Source of the DNA: Methanobacteriota archaeon
GTDB lineage: Archaea > Thermoplasmatota > Thermoplasmata > SG8-5 > JACRNV01
Length of the DNA: 64,000 nt
Direction: 5' to 3'
Assembly: GCA_016214785.1 (NCBI GenBank)
Contig: JACRNV010000014.1
Location: 1 to 64,000, forward strand
Shown: piece by piece, positions 8,292-18,367 of the stretch
How the letters are laid out: each line of letters starts with the position of its first letter
How positions within the stretch are numbered: position 1 is the stretch's first letter
Position numbers and translations under genes: made by a program
The notes under the pieces: generated by a model
Seen by the model: the letters and a program-made list of their open reading frames with translations, nothing else
What the model was told of the DNA's origin: nothing
The model's database searches: none

Positions 8292-8851
8292 GGCACCTTC
8301 TTCTTGCCCATCCTGAACCCTGCTATGTTCGTCAGCCTGTGGAAGAGCGGCATGATTATTATGACTGTGAGGAGGGCGACCCACCCCCAGCCGAGGACGA
8401 ACCTGTCGAGGAACCAGCCCCAGTTCACGACGGCCGCGAGGATCAGCGCCCCCGCGACGAAGTTATATGCATCGAGAACCGGCGCCTTCGCCCCGCGCTC
8501 CTTGCCGAGCCTGCGCTTGGCGAAGCTGCCGACGAGGTCGCCGAGGAGCGCCCCGACGGGGAGCGCGACGAGCGTCAGCAGATTGTACGGGTACGCCCCG
8601 AAGCCCCACTCGCCCGTCGGGTTCCAGGCCATGGCCGCGCCCTGGAAGGCTAGCGCAGTCCCCACGCCGATGGCAATGCCGCCGAGGAAGCCCGCCCACG
8701 TCTTACCCTCGCCCAGGACGGGGCTGCCATCCTTCATCTTCCTGCCGAAGTCCATCGGCGGGCCGCCGCCGAAGAGCACGGCGGCGGAGTTGGGCACCAT
8801 CGCGGGGAAGATGTACCAGATTCCCTGCAGGGCCGCGAGGAGGGGGTCCAT
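8285..8851 (-). CDS. carS: CDP-archaeol synthase
   Basis: FPAMVPNSAAVLFGGGPPMDFGRKMKDGSPVLGEGKTWAGFLGG and LPVGALLGDLVGSFAKRRLGKERGAKAPVLDAYNFV, typical of CarS. Confidence 0.92.
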   Translation of the reverse strand: MDPLLAALQGIWYIFPAMVPNSAAVLFGGGPPMDFGRKMKDGSPVLGEGKTWAGFLGGIAIGVGTALAFQGAAMAWNPTGEWGFGAYPYNLLTLVALPVGALLGDLVGSFAKRRLGKERGAKAPVLDAYNFVAGALILAAVVNWGWFLDRFVLGWGWVALLTVIIIMPLFHRLTNIAGFRMGKKKVPW

Positions 8852-8901
8852 CGGCGAGGGATATGCCGGCCATGACAAATATCTTTGGTTTCCGAGTAAA
8901 G

Positions 8902-8908
8902 TTATATA
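8902..8908 (+). promoter_or_regulatory. Candidate archaeal TATA box for the KaiC-like gene
   Basis: TTATATA about 32 nt before ATG 8940. Confidence 0.45.
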
Positions 8909-8939
8909 GTGAGAGCGCGTTATTCTTCCGGTCATTGAA

Positions 8940-9644
8940 ATGGTCGAGAGGATAAAGACTTACATTGAAGGCTTCGACGAGAAGCTTGAGGGCGGCATCC
9001 CGATGGGGCATGTAGTGCTCATCTGCGGGACGCCTGGGACGATGAAGAGCTCGACGGCCTTCGGCATCCTGTACAACAACGCCAAGCAGGCCGGCATGAA
9101 GGGCATGTACATCACGCTAGAGGAGGGCTACGACAACCTCCGGGGCGCCATGGCCGACCTCGGGATGGGGGACATCGAGGACCTCGACCTCTTCCTCGTC
9201 GACGTGGGCAAGATACGCATGGAGCACAAGGAGGAGGAGTACGGCAAGAACTGGCTCGACATCCTCACCAAGTACATCTCGAGCCGCATCGAGAACGACG
9301 GCTTCGACCTCGTCGCCATAGACTCCATGGCCGCGCTCTATGCCCTGGCCAGCCTGAAGAACCCGCGCATAGAGCTCTTCCACTTCATGCGCAGGCTCAA
9401 GGAGCTCGGAGCCACGATATTCCTCATTTCCGAGGTCCCGCACGGCTCGGACGCGCTGGTGCACCACGACGAGGACTACCTGGCGGACGCCATCTTCCAC
9501 CTCAAGCTCCACGAGGTCGGCGAGACGGACGTACAGCTGCGCATACGCTGCCTGAAGATGAGGAGGACGCGCCACAGCCTGGGATGGATGCGCCTCATCA
9601 TGAAAGACGGCAAGTTCGTCGTCACACCCGCGATTTCAGAGTAA
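8940..9644 (+). CDS. KaiC-like RecA-superfamily ATPase
   Basis: GFDEKLEGGIPMGHVVLICGTPGTMKSSTAFGILYNNAK (Walker A) and DLVAIDSMAALYAL (Walker B). Confidence 0.85.
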   Translation: MVERIKTYIEGFDEKLEGGIPMGHVVLICGTPGTMKSSTAFGILYNNAKQAGMKGMYITLEEGYDNLRGAMADLGMGDIEDLDLFLVDVGKIRMEHKEEEYGKNWLDILTKYISSRIENDGFDLVAIDSMAALYALASLKNPRIELFHFMRRLKELGATIFLISEVPHGSDALVHHDEDYLADAIFHLKLHEVGETDVQLRIRCLKMRRTRHSLGWMRLIMKDGKFVVTPAISE

Positions 9645-9688
9645 TAATACTGGGTGTGCCCGACGCCGGCCATCTCGGAATAGAAAGA

Positions 9689-12220
9689 CTACCAATCGAC
9701 TACCCAAACAGTATCTGCTGGGACGTAGACCCAATACCCTTCACCCGGTTTCATAATATAATTCGGGCCGACGACCTTGGTATGGTAAGTTGCATTCGCG
9801 TCGAAGGCCTCGACCATGGTTGCGCCGGTGCCCCAGAAGGCTACTGCCACGGTCGTTGTGGTATTGAGCGAAGGATAGCCAACCATGTTCCAACCTGTAT
9901 GCAAAGGGATTGATGTGAAGGTCGAATTTAATCCAGTCAGGTTTAGGAATCCATCGCCAACTGTAGTGATGTTGATCCAAACACCCATCGTACGGTTCAC
10001 CGTCGTCAGGTCGTTCAAAGTGCTCGCCCAACCTGTGTTGTACTGTTTCCAGTAGTTTGTAGCATCGAATGGGTCATACCATTGCAACCTGTCCCAAGTC
10101 GTATCCCCATCACAATCTAGAAGAGCGTTGGGGAGTACTAAATAGCCATTAATTAATGGCGAGGAAATGAAAGACCAACCAGCTACAACAGGTATTTTAT
10201 AATTGGTAAAGGACGTGTTTGAGAGTGAATACTCGACGGTGGATGGGGTTGCATTGTTGTCGAAAGCGAATGAGAATGTTGGGGCATTACCATATATTTG
10301 AGTGATGTTTATTGCGATATAATCAGTCGAACCTGCATTCCAATTTAGCATTCCCCAAAGTAAATATCCACCGGAAATGTAATTCGAACAATTATATGTG
10401 ATATTAGCAACAAAGATGCCACTCTGACCCCATCCAGTATACCAATTGTTAATTAGATCCCATATCCCTGTTACGGTGTTCCAGGCATGTATCTCAAGTG
10501 CCCCCCATGGGTCAACATTGCAGATTCCATAAGTCCCATTACACAATAAAGAAATGAAATTAACAGTCGTTGGCACTTCATCGATTTTAACTTTAAACCT
10601 AAAGAACTGACTATTATCAATACTTATAGAATCGATACATGAAATTTCGGAATACTCCACGTTACTGAACTCCACTAGATTGCTGTCAAATCCTCCTTGG
10701 CATTTCCATGCATCGTGAGGTCCACTAGTCTGCGTAACATTGGAATAATCATAAGTGTGTGTTATATTACAATTGAGTAATACTGAACTCACATGAATCC
10801 ACAGTTCAATTAAAAGTCTATCATTCGCTGGAAGGAGTGTTTTATTTATTACAGAATAATCCCAATAAAAACAGTGAAAGGATGTGAAGTTTACTATATC
10901 CTCATCGTCGTAATTTGTTGTGAAGAGTTTCTCGCCACTTACATTCTTTTTTACAATAGAGTATAAGTAGCCATGTGCATTATAAGTATTTAGTTTCCCA
11001 AACACCCTGAACTTCCATGTGCCTAGTAAATTCTGTGGCGATAAAAATATGTTACTAAGCCAGCCCGAATTAATTGAGTCAATCTTAAAGTCTCCAGTGC
11101 TATTAAGCAAGGAACTGTTCGCAATCTGAATTGAACTTTCGAATGAATCACAGTTTATAATCCTAAATCCGGGATATGGAGACTGAACTTGGAAAATGAG
11201 GACATTTTGAAAGATACCAATTGGATATCTATCTTTATTGAAACCGCCGGAGACTAAGTATGGCGTATCTCCAATACCATCGCTGCCAGATAAATCCTGA
11301 TTGGGTCCAGACATTACATCCGTGCCATTATAATTATCCCAATAATTGCCGCCGGATGGATAGCCGTTATCCCATGTATTTGTGCCAGTGTCTGATGCCT
11401 GGATTGTGTTGTTTCTGAAATTGTTGTGATATAAAGTATTACTAACAGGACTATTTACTAAATTAATTCCATAACTGTTATTGTATACATCATTGCCTCT
11501 CACTAGATTGTTTTTACAATTTTTATAAAATCTTAACCCATCGGAATTGAAAAATAACGTGTTATTTTGTATCGTATTGTTATCGCTCCAGGGGGCAGCA
11601 TTATAGTACAAATAGATTCCTTGCTGGTTCAATGCTGCAGTACAATTCATGATATTGTTGCCCGAGGACGATTCAAGGGCAATTCCAAAGGCATTGGACC
11701 ATATTGCATTATTATAAACGGTATCATTATTCGAATTGAGAAGATAAATACCGACGTTGCTACAAAGTGAAACATTATTATCGTTTAATGTGCCATTTTT
11801 AGTTAAATACAAGTACATTCCGCTATTCCGGGCATACGTTGCTGAATTCCCACTGGCATGATGCAGGTAACATCCGTGTACTGTAAAAAATGAAGTGACG
11901 TTTCCGATGAAAATGCAATAGCCAACGCCTGTGCCATTGATGTTATAATTCTCGATGATATAGGGATTTCCATAGGCCCCGTCCCCCGCCCATCCCTCGC
12001 TCGTCGCCATCGACGCAAACTCAGCGTTGGAGTTTATCCTAAAAGGCGCATGCGACGTATAATTCGAGAATGGAGATTGTATATTCGCATCTCTCTCGTT
12101 TTTTCCATCCTGGCTGCCCACGACCATGGCGCACAGCACCATCATTAGGCGGACGGCAACCGGTATGCACTTCCCCAGGGTTTTGCCCACCTTGCGCCTC
12201 CTTGTGCAATATACATGCAC
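9689..12220 (-). CDS. Secreted right-handed beta-helix (NosD-like) surface protein
   Basis: GNPYIIENYNINGTG, NNDTVYNNAIWSNAFGIALESSSGNNIMNC, GNYWDNYNGTDVMSGPNQDLSGSDGIGDTPY; AT-rich relative to flanks. Confidence 0.75.
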   Translation of the reverse strand: MHVYCTRRRKVGKTLGKCIPVAVRLMMVLCAMVVGSQDGKNERDANIQSPFSNYTSHAPFRINSNAEFASMATSEGWAGDGAYGNPYIIENYNINGTGVGYCIFIGNVTSFFTVHGCYLHHASGNSATYARNSGMYLYLTKNGTLNDNNVSLCSNVGIYLLNSNNDTVYNNAIWSNAFGIALESSSGNNIMNCTAALNQQGIYLYYNAAPWSDNNTIQNNTLFFNSDGLRFYKNCKNNLVRGNDVYNNSYGINLVNSPVSNTLYHNNFRNNTIQASDTGTNTWDNGYPSGGNYWDNYNGTDVMSGPNQDLSGSDGIGDTPYLVSGGFNKDRYPIGIFQNVLIFQVQSPYPGFRIINCDSFESSIQIANSSLLNSTGDFKIDSINSGWLSNIFLSPQNLLGTWKFRVFGKLNTYNAHGYLYSIVKKNVSGEKLFTTNYDDEDIVNFTSFHCFYWDYSVINKTLLPANDRLLIELWIHVSSVLLNCNITHTYDYSNVTQTSGPHDAWKCQGGFDSNLVEFSNVEYSEISCIDSISIDNSQFFRFKVKIDEVPTTVNFISLLCNGTYGICNVDPWGALEIHAWNTVTGIWDLINNWYTGWGQSGIFVANITYNCSNYISGGYLLWGMLNWNAGSTDYIAINITQIYGNAPTFSFAFDNNATPSTVEYSLSNTSFTNYKIPVVAGWSFISSPLINGYLVLPNALLDCDGDTTWDRLQWYDPFDATNYWKQYNTGWASTLNDLTTVNRTMGVWINITTVGDGFLNLTGLNSTFTSIPLHTGWNMVGYPSLNTTTTVAVAFWGTGATMVEAFDANATYHTKVVGPNYIMKPGEGYWVYVPADTVWVVDW

Positions 12221-12263
12221 GGGACGGCTTATAAGAGTTCCGCTGCTTTACTCGTTAATCTGC

Positions 12264-13196
12264 CTACTCGACTTTCTCCAGCGCCTGGAATATCGCCGTC
12301 GGGTACTTGTCTATGTCGAAAAGGCGACTGCGGTCGCCCGTCCATGTCTTGAAGGTCTCGGAATGCTTGCGCTCCAGGATGTCGGTGACCTTCTTCAGCA
12401 CCCTGCGCAGTATCTGCGGCTCTTCCCCGTGGAACGACAGCGCCACGCACACATACGCGCCGGGCTGTATCGAGAACTTCGTGCCGTCGACGTCCAGGGT
12501 AGCGCCCTCTGGATATTGCAGCGCCGCCTCCCTTATCTTCACGATGGCCTTGCTCAGGAAGCGCTTGTCCAGCTCTTCCTTAGGCTTCTTGCTTTTCACA
12601 GCCAGCAGAGTGCCGTCCTTGTGCATGACGACGATGGTGTCGAGCATCAACCCGGGGCTGGACGGCGCAGGCCTTGATTCAAGCTGGACGGCGAACTCCT
12701 GCTCGAAGAACTTCTCCTTTATCTTCTTCTTCAGGGTGCCTATGGCCATCTCGGCCTCGTTGAGCCTCCTCGGGTCCTCCAGTGCCTTCTTTATGGCCTC
12801 GGCCTCGCGCTCGAAGCCCTTGGTGTTGAGCGTGGCCAGCTCGGCCCTGAGCTCGGAGGTCTTGGGCTCGTACTTGAGCTGCGAGAGCCTCCTCTCCAGC
12901 TCCGGGATCTTCGACGGGTCGACGAACATCGGCTCGAGTTCGCTCAGCTTCTCCGGCGGCAGGGCGGCCTGGAACTCCCTGCGCAGAGCCTCGAGCATGT
13001 GTATCTTGGCGGAGAAGTCTTTCATTATCTGCGGTACGTGCTCCTCCCTCGCTCCCTTCAAGGCTATCATGAGCTCGGACAGGTGGTACCCCCTAAGGGT
13101 CCAGTCCATCAGAGTGTCGCCGTGGGTGGTGTCCCCGGCCCTCGGCAGCTCGCTGGCGGGCCTGGCGACTTCCCCGCTTCCCTTCCGCTTGGCCAT
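12264..13196 (-). CDS. Coiled-coil protein with C-terminal globular domain, function unknown
   Basis: Start MAKRKGSGEVARP at 13196; coiled-coil centre, then LDTIVVMHKDGTLLAVKSKKP. The longer ORF to 14213 runs antisense to folP. Confidence 0.7.
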   Translation of the reverse strand: MAKRKGSGEVARPASELPRAGDTTHGDTLMDWTLRGYHLSELMIALKGAREEHVPQIMKDFSAKIHMLEALRREFQAALPPEKLSELEPMFVDPSKIPELERRLSQLKYEPKTSELRAELATLNTKGFEREAEAIKKALEDPRRLNEAEMAIGTLKKKIKEKFFEQEFAVQLESRPAPSSPGLMLDTIVVMHKDGTLLAVKSKKPKEELDKRFLSKAIVKIREAALQYPEGATLDVDGTKFSIQPGAYVCVALSFHGEEPQILRRVLKKVTDILERKHSETFKTWTGDRSRLFDIDKYPTAIFQALEKVE

Positions 13197-13247
13197 CGGT
13201 GCCCAATATACAATCCAGCCATTTATCGTTTTTGCTTGGCAAGCTTT

Positions 13248-14459
13248 ATGACCGAACAGGGATATCGAGCCCCGATGGCGACCGCTCGCAGGTTCCGCAC
13301 CGGGGACGAGGCAAGGGCGTTCATGGGGCGCCTGGGCGTCCATTCGAAGGGCGCGGACATCATGGCGGCGAAGGCCATGCACCTGTGCGTGGCGCTGCGC
13401 GACGTTGAAGGACGGTGCGCGAACATAGTCAAGCAGGAGGCGCTGGCCGCGGGCGCGGAGGCGGCCGTGCCGTGGCAGGCCCTCACCGGCAAGGACTGCG
13501 GCACCGTCCTGCTGATGGGCACCGTCCAGCAGCTCGGCAGGGTGTGCGAGAAGCTGCGCGTGCAGCCCTTCTCCCTCGGCGAGAGGGCGGACGAGATTGA
13601 TGCCGCAATCGAGAATTACCTTTTCGAGGGCGTCAGGCTCCCAAGGCTTAAGGGAAAGAGGCTGAAGGGGAGCGCACCCCTCATCATGGGCGTCGTCAAT
13701 GCCACGCCGGACTCCTTCTACGACGGCGGGAGGCACGGGGGCGCGAAGGATGCCATAGCCCATGCCAGGAAGCTGATCTCCGACGGCGCGGATGTAATCG
13801 ACATCGGCGGCGAATCGACAAGGCCGGGCGCAAGGCCAGTCCCCTTGAAGGAGGAACTGAAGCGCGCGATACCCGTCGTCGAGGCATTGCGCGGTGCCGT
13901 CGTCTCCATTGATACGATGAAGCCGCAGATCGCCGAGAGGGCGATAGAGGCCGGGGCGTCCATAATCAACGATGTCACAGCGCTCTCTGACCCGAAGATG
14001 GCGCGGGTGGCAGCGAAGGCCGGCGCAGGCGTCGTCCTGATGCACATGCAGGGCGAACCGCGCACGATGCAGGACAACCCCAAGTACGACGATGTCGTGG
14101 GCGAGATTGCGCAGTACCTGGCGGAGCGCGCCGATGCAGCCATTTCGGCGGGCGTCAGGCGCGAGCGCGTCGCCATCGACCCGGGCATCGGCTTCGGCAA
14201 GACCACCGAGCACAACCTTGAAATCCTCTCGCGGCTCAGGGAGCTCAGGTCGCTGGGCTATCCGGTCTGTGTCGGCGTATCAAGAAAGGCGTTCATCGGA
14301 AAGACGCTGGACCTGCCGCCGGAGGAGCGCCTCGAGGGGACGCTCGGGGCTGTGGCAGTCGCGGTCATGAACGGCGCGGACATCCTGCGAGTGCATGACG
14401 TGAGGGAGTGCAGAAGGGCGATGCTGGTGGCGCACGCGATACATTCTGGTAAGCTCTAA
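13248..14459 (+). CDS. folP: Dihydropteroate synthase-like protein with N-terminal extension
   Basis: PLIMGVVNATPDSFYDGGRHGG, GADVIDIGGESTRPGARPV, VSIDTMKPQIAERAIEAGASIINDV, VLMHMQGEPRTMQDNPKY, IDPGIGFGKTTEHN. Confidence 0.88.
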   Translation: MTEQGYRAPMATARRFRTGDEARAFMGRLGVHSKGADIMAAKAMHLCVALRDVEGRCANIVKQEALAAGAEAAVPWQALTGKDCGTVLLMGTVQQLGRVCEKLRVQPFSLGERADEIDAAIENYLFEGVRLPRLKGKRLKGSAPLIMGVVNATPDSFYDGGRHGGAKDAIAHARKLISDGADVIDIGGESTRPGARPVPLKEELKRAIPVVEALRGAVVSIDTMKPQIAERAIEAGASIINDVTALSDPKMARVAAKAGAGVVLMHMQGEPRTMQDNPKYDDVVGEIAQYLAERADAAISAGVRRERVAIDPGIGFGKTTEHNLEILSRLRELRSLGYPVCVGVSRKAFIGKTLDLPPEERLEGTLGAVAVAVMNGADILRVHDVRECRRAMLVAHAIHSGKL

Positions 14460-14506
14460 TAGCTTATTGTATCACGATATGAGTTAAATTTCCTTACCGT
14501 GAGGGT

Positions 14507-14616
14507 TACCAATTAGTAAGGTCTCGTTTGTAGCCTATATGAAGTCTCGCTAACGCAACAGAACCCTACCCCGTCGGATGACCGACGGCCTACAAATTAG
14601 AATCTACTAATTGGTA
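14507..14616. ncRNA. Candidate structured noncoding RNA with three nested stems
   Basis: TACCAATTAGTA (14507-14518)/TACTAATTGGTA (14605-14616), inner TTTGTAG/CTACAAA, apical CCGTCGG-ATGA-CCGACGG (14571-14588). Confidence 0.4.
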
Positions 14617-14624
14617 GGGAAAAG

Positions 14625-14879
14625 CTACTCATTAGTAACTTTTTCTTTATGGTTGCAATTACATGGAAGCGATTTCCATTTTAACCATAATCCGCTAGGT
14701 AGCAATAGTATTCCCGCTATAAGCATTGTATAACGAATAATATCAGAAGATGTATTAGAAAACCCTGCTAATGCTATTAAGAAGATTCCACCTAAAATAC
14801 AGGCCATAGATTCTGTTTTCACGATAATCGTAGTGTCCACATTAACCGCCATTTTTCTCACCTTCAAGCATTTGACCAT
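14625..14879 (-). CDS. Small two-TM membrane protein
   Basis: ACILGGIFLIALAGF and YTMLIAGILLLPSGLWLKW; AT-rich. Confidence 0.5.
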   Translation of the reverse strand: MVKCLKVRKMAVNVDTTIIVKTESMACILGGIFLIALAGFSNTSSDIIRYTMLIAGILLLPSGLWLKWKSLPCNCNHKEKVTNE

Positions 14880-15066
14880 TGTACGACTGTTTGTAGTAAC
14901 CGTTCGTCCCGAAGTAATCCGTTGTCTGTCGTGCGTTCATCGAACAGTAATCGATTTGTTGATATAAGAGGCTTTCCGAACCCTCTAAGCGCACTTTCGG
15001 CGGAGAATTTCTTGTCATTCTCCTACCGAAAGGAATCCCCGTGCCTAGATTTTTACTTTCGGCCAC
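14842..15066 (-). CDS. Hypothetical small protein
   Basis: 74-aa ORF overlapping the next by ~38 bp; no recognised domain. Confidence 0.25.
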   Translation of the reverse strand: MAESKNLGTGIPFGRRMTRNSPPKVRLEGSESLLYQQIDYCSMNARQTTDYFGTNGYYKQSYNGQMLEGEKNGG

Positions 15067-15143
15067 CCCCTGGCAACCCTTTTAATGGCCGACCCCATCA
15101 TCCTCCCGGGGCAGCTGGAAAGACATGCCCCGGAAGTGATTAG

Positions 15144-16463
15144 ATGATAGACGAAAAGACGATCGCGCCCGTCGTGAAGGAACTCGCCAGGGCGCTGGGA
15201 GACGGAGCGGACGAGCAGCGCATCAGGGAGCTGCTGAGGGACTTTCTGGAGAACATGAAGCTCGAGATGGACCAGGCCAAGCGCATGGTCATCAAGGTCA
15301 TGGGCGGCAGGCCGATGGCCACGGCGATGCCGGGGTCGGACAGGAAGCTCGACGGGCTCGCGCTCGACGAGAAGAGCGTGAATTTGGTAGTCCGGGTCGT
15401 GCACGTGACCGAGAAGGAGATAGAGGCGCAGGGCACCAAGAAGCGCATCTATTCCGGCATCCTGGGGGACGAGACTACAACGAGGCCGTTCACGGCATGG
15501 GACGCCGGCGCGTTCAAGCTCTCCAAGGGCGACGTCATCAAGATCGAGAACGCCTACACGACCGAATGGAAGGGGGAGCCGCAGGTGAACCTCGGCAGGG
15601 GCGCCAGGGTGGCAGCGCTGCCGCAGAGCGCCCTGCCCAAGGTCGGCCGGAGGTCCGAGACGCGCAAGATCGCCGAGCTCCAGGAGGGAATGAGCGGCGT
15701 CGGCTTGAGCGGGCGCATCCTGAGCATCGAGAGGCGCGAGGTCACCGTGGGCGAGGAGAAGAAGACCGTCTTCTCCGGAACGCTGGCCGACCAGACGGGC
15801 AAGACGATGTTCTCGTCGTGGCACGACTTCGGCCTAAAGGAAGGCGACGCCATCAAAGTCGCGGGCGGTTACACCAAGAGCTGGCGCGGCATCCTGCAGT
15901 TCAACTTCGACGACAGGTCGCAGCTCGACAAGCTCGACGACTTCCCTGCCGCGAAGGACCTTTCGAAGCCTGTTACCCACAGCATCGAGAGCCTCGACAG
16001 GGCGGCGAGCGCCATCGACGTCGAGGTGCGCGGCATCGTGCTGGACATACGGCCCGGCAGCGGCCTCATCTTCCGCTGCCCGCAGTGCAACCGCGTGCTG
16101 CAGGCGGCGAGCTGCCGCGAGCACGGCGATGTGGAAGGGGAACCTGACATGAGGGTGAAGGCAATCCTCGACGACGGCACGGGGGCCATGACAGTGGTCT
16201 GCGGGCGCGAGGTCACGGAGCGCCTGCTGGGGAAGAGCCTCGACGCAGTCTTGAAGGAGATACATGGCAAGAAGGTCGTCAATTACGATACCGTGAGGGA
16301 CAAGGTCTCCGAGATGCTCATAGCCAAGCCAGTGTCGGTGCGCGGGAACGCGACCAACGACGAGTTCGGGCTCATGCTCGTGAGCACCGAACTGCGATTC
16401 CTGAGCATGGGCGTGGCCGACGACGCGCGCGCCATCCTGGCCGAAGAGGAGGGTGCGCAATGA
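15144..16463 (+). CDS. Replication protein A (OB folds plus zinc ribbon)
   Basis: Repeated OB-fold patterns (VNLVVRVVHVTEKE...; GVGLSGRILSIERREV...) and FRCPQCNRVLQAASCREHG. Confidence 0.87.
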   Translation: MIDEKTIAPVVKELARALGDGADEQRIRELLRDFLENMKLEMDQAKRMVIKVMGGRPMATAMPGSDRKLDGLALDEKSVNLVVRVVHVTEKEIEAQGTKKRIYSGILGDETTTRPFTAWDAGAFKLSKGDVIKIENAYTTEWKGEPQVNLGRGARVAALPQSALPKVGRRSETRKIAELQEGMSGVGLSGRILSIERREVTVGEEKKTVFSGTLADQTGKTMFSSWHDFGLKEGDAIKVAGGYTKSWRGILQFNFDDRSQLDKLDDFPAAKDLSKPVTHSIESLDRAASAIDVEVRGIVLDIRPGSGLIFRCPQCNRVLQAASCREHGDVEGEPDMRVKAILDDGTGAMTVVCGREVTERLLGKSLDAVLKEIHGKKVVNYDTVRDKVSEMLIAKPVSVRGNATNDEFGLMLVSTELRFLSMGVADDARAILAEEEGAQ

Positions 16464-17365
16464 TGCGCAGGGAGACGGCATGGCGCGTCTTCTCCGCCGA
16501 ACTCGGCGACGCGACGCTGGAGCTGCGGGGCGAGGGGGAGCGCGCCCCGACCTACCTGGTGACACCGCTCGGCGCGAAGATAAACCGCGTCATAGCCGTG
16601 GGCGTCATAACCGACGTGGAGAACACCGGCGAGGACGACAACCCGTACTGGCGCGCGAAGATGGCCGACCCGACGGGGACGTTCTTCATCTCCGCAGGGC
16701 AGTTCCAGCCCGATGCAGCAAAGGCGCTGTCCAGGCTCAAGCCGCCGGTCTTCGCGGCCGTCATAGGCAAGGTGAGGGCGTACTCGCCCGAGCCCGGCGT
16801 CACTTACATAACGCTCAGGCCGGAGATAGTAAAGGAGGTCGATGCCCAGACGCGCGACTACTGGGTGCTGGACGCCTGCCGGAGCCTGAGGCGCAGGCTC
16901 CATGCCTTCGAGGAGACCAAGGCGCTGGAGAAGCCCACGCGCGAGGCAGTGGCCGCGCTCGGCTACTCCGAAGTGGCAGACGGCATCATCACCGCCATCG
17001 AGCATTACGGCGAGGCCGATACCCCGAAGTACCGGGCCATCCTGCTCGAGGGGCTGAGATACCTGCTACCGGAGTACCAGCAGTCCCCGCCCGCAGAAGA
17101 GCCCGCGGAGGAGTCCGAGGCCGCCGAGACCGAGGAGGAGGAGGACGCCCTGGAGGCGATGCTCGCACCCACGCCGGACGAGGAGAAGGTCCTGAAGATA
17201 ATCGACGACCTCAACAAGGACGGCAAGGGCGTGCAGGTCGATAAAATCGTCGAGGCCGCCAAGCCCAAGAAGATGAACAAGGAGGCGGTCGAGAAGATGC
17301 TCGAGAGCCTCAAGGAGAAGGGGCAGGTCTACGAGCCCAAGCTCGGCAGGTTCATGCGCTCCTGA
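16460..17365 (+). CDS. RPA-associated protein (COG3390-like)
   Basis: Overlaps the RPA gene; OB-like INRVIAVGVITDVENTGEDDNPYWRAKMADPTGTFFISAG with C-terminal helical domain. Confidence 0.82.
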   Translation: MMRRETAWRVFSAELGDATLELRGEGERAPTYLVTPLGAKINRVIAVGVITDVENTGEDDNPYWRAKMADPTGTFFISAGQFQPDAAKALSRLKPPVFAAVIGKVRAYSPEPGVTYITLRPEIVKEVDAQTRDYWVLDACRSLRRRLHAFEETKALEKPTREAVAALGYSEVADGIITAIEHYGEADTPKYRAILLEGLRYLLPEYQQSPPAEEPAEESEAAETEEEEDALEAMLAPTPDEEKVLKIIDDLNKDGKGVQVDKIVEAAKPKKMNKEAVEKMLESLKEKGQVYEPKLGRFMRS

Positions 17366-17464
17366 GGGGCGATGATGTCAGCGAAGGGATAATCGCACAA
17401 TATCCGTCGCACTGGCGCCCATGGCAGAGGCGGCATGGGCGCCACTAACCTTTCCGACGATAAC

Positions 17465-17797
17465 TCACCACGGGATGTCCTTGCGGCAGTGCGGGCAGGC
17501 GCGGCTCTCCTCGGGCATCTGCGCGCCGCAGTGCATGCACGCAATCTTCTGGGGAGGCTGCCTTGCGGGTGCCTCGGTGAAGGCGAAAGCGCCCAGGACG
17601 GCTGCGAGAACGACGAACGTGACGCCGGCGACGAGGCTGAAGGTCACAAGCTCGGCGAAGTTGATGGATTCCCCGGCGGCTGCGCCGAGGAGCTGGACCA
17701 TCGTCGGGTATGCGAACCAGCCGAGCGCCATCCACAGGCACAGGGGGGATGCGAACCTCGCTGCCACTCGCGCCGCCTCCGGGAAGCGCTCCGTCAT
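17465..17797 (-). CDS. Small membrane protein with zinc ribbon
   Basis: TM segments and C-terminal IACMHCGAQMPEESRACPHCRKDIPW. Confidence 0.7.
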   Translation of the reverse strand: MTERFPEAARVAARFASPLCLWMALGWFAYPTMVQLLGAAAGESINFAELVTFSLVAGVTFVVLAAVLGAFAFTEAPARQPPQKIACMHCGAQMPEESRACPHCRKDIPW

Positions 17798-18363
17798 CCC
17801 ACCACCGAGACGGCGAAGTTGAAGAAGCCGTGGATGCACATCGCAACGGCGATGAAGAAGATGAAGTGCCAGGGGTCCTTGCTCTTCGTCCAGAGGCCGT
17901 ATCCCACGCCCGTCAGGGTCGTGCAGAGCATGTGCACCGGGAAGAGCAGGCGCGTCCCGAGGAGCATGAGCATCGTCCCCCAGCCCCACGAGGAGATGCT
18001 CCACATGTAGAGCGCGTCCTCCATGAGCGCGAACCCGAGACCGGCCACGAACCCTAGCACGGCCCATTGCACGAGCGAGAAGTCCGGCCGCTCCTCGTGC
18101 CAGACGACCATGAGCCCGATGGGCTTCACGGCCTCCTCGACGAGCGGCGCGACTATGGTCACCGTCAGCAGCGAGAAGAAGAGCGGGTCTATGAGGGCGA
18201 GCGCGAAAGACGGGACGATGTAACCCGTCTCGCCGAGCATGGCGAACGCGCCCGCGATGGCGCCCACGCCCATCGCCAGCGCGACGTGCCTGGCCCGTAG
18301 CTTGGGGGGCGCGCCTGGCGCATCACCCGTTGCTTGCGCGGGCGGGGGGCTCGTGCCTTCCAT
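17794..18363 (-). CDS. PrsW-family intramembrane metalloprotease
   Basis: APLVEEAVKPIGLMVV (EExxK), GLGFALMEDALYM, LFPVHMLCTTLTGVGYG, and CIHGFFNF. Confidence 0.85.
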   Translation of the reverse strand: MEGTSPPPAQATGDAPGAPPKLRARHVALAMGVGAIAGAFAMLGETGYIVPSFALALIDPLFFSLLTVTIVAPLVEEAVKPIGLMVVWHEERPDFSLVQWAVLGFVAGLGFALMEDALYMWSISSWGWGTMLMLLGTRLLFPVHMLCTTLTGVGYGLWTKSKDPWHFIFFIAVAMCIHGFFNFAVSVVG

Positions 18364-18367
18364 CCCC

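Noticed and set aside
12264-14213. 649-aa minus-strand ORF reading through folP
   Set aside because: The N-terminal half is antisense to a clear dihydropteroate synthase and is low-complexity. The real gene starts at 13196.
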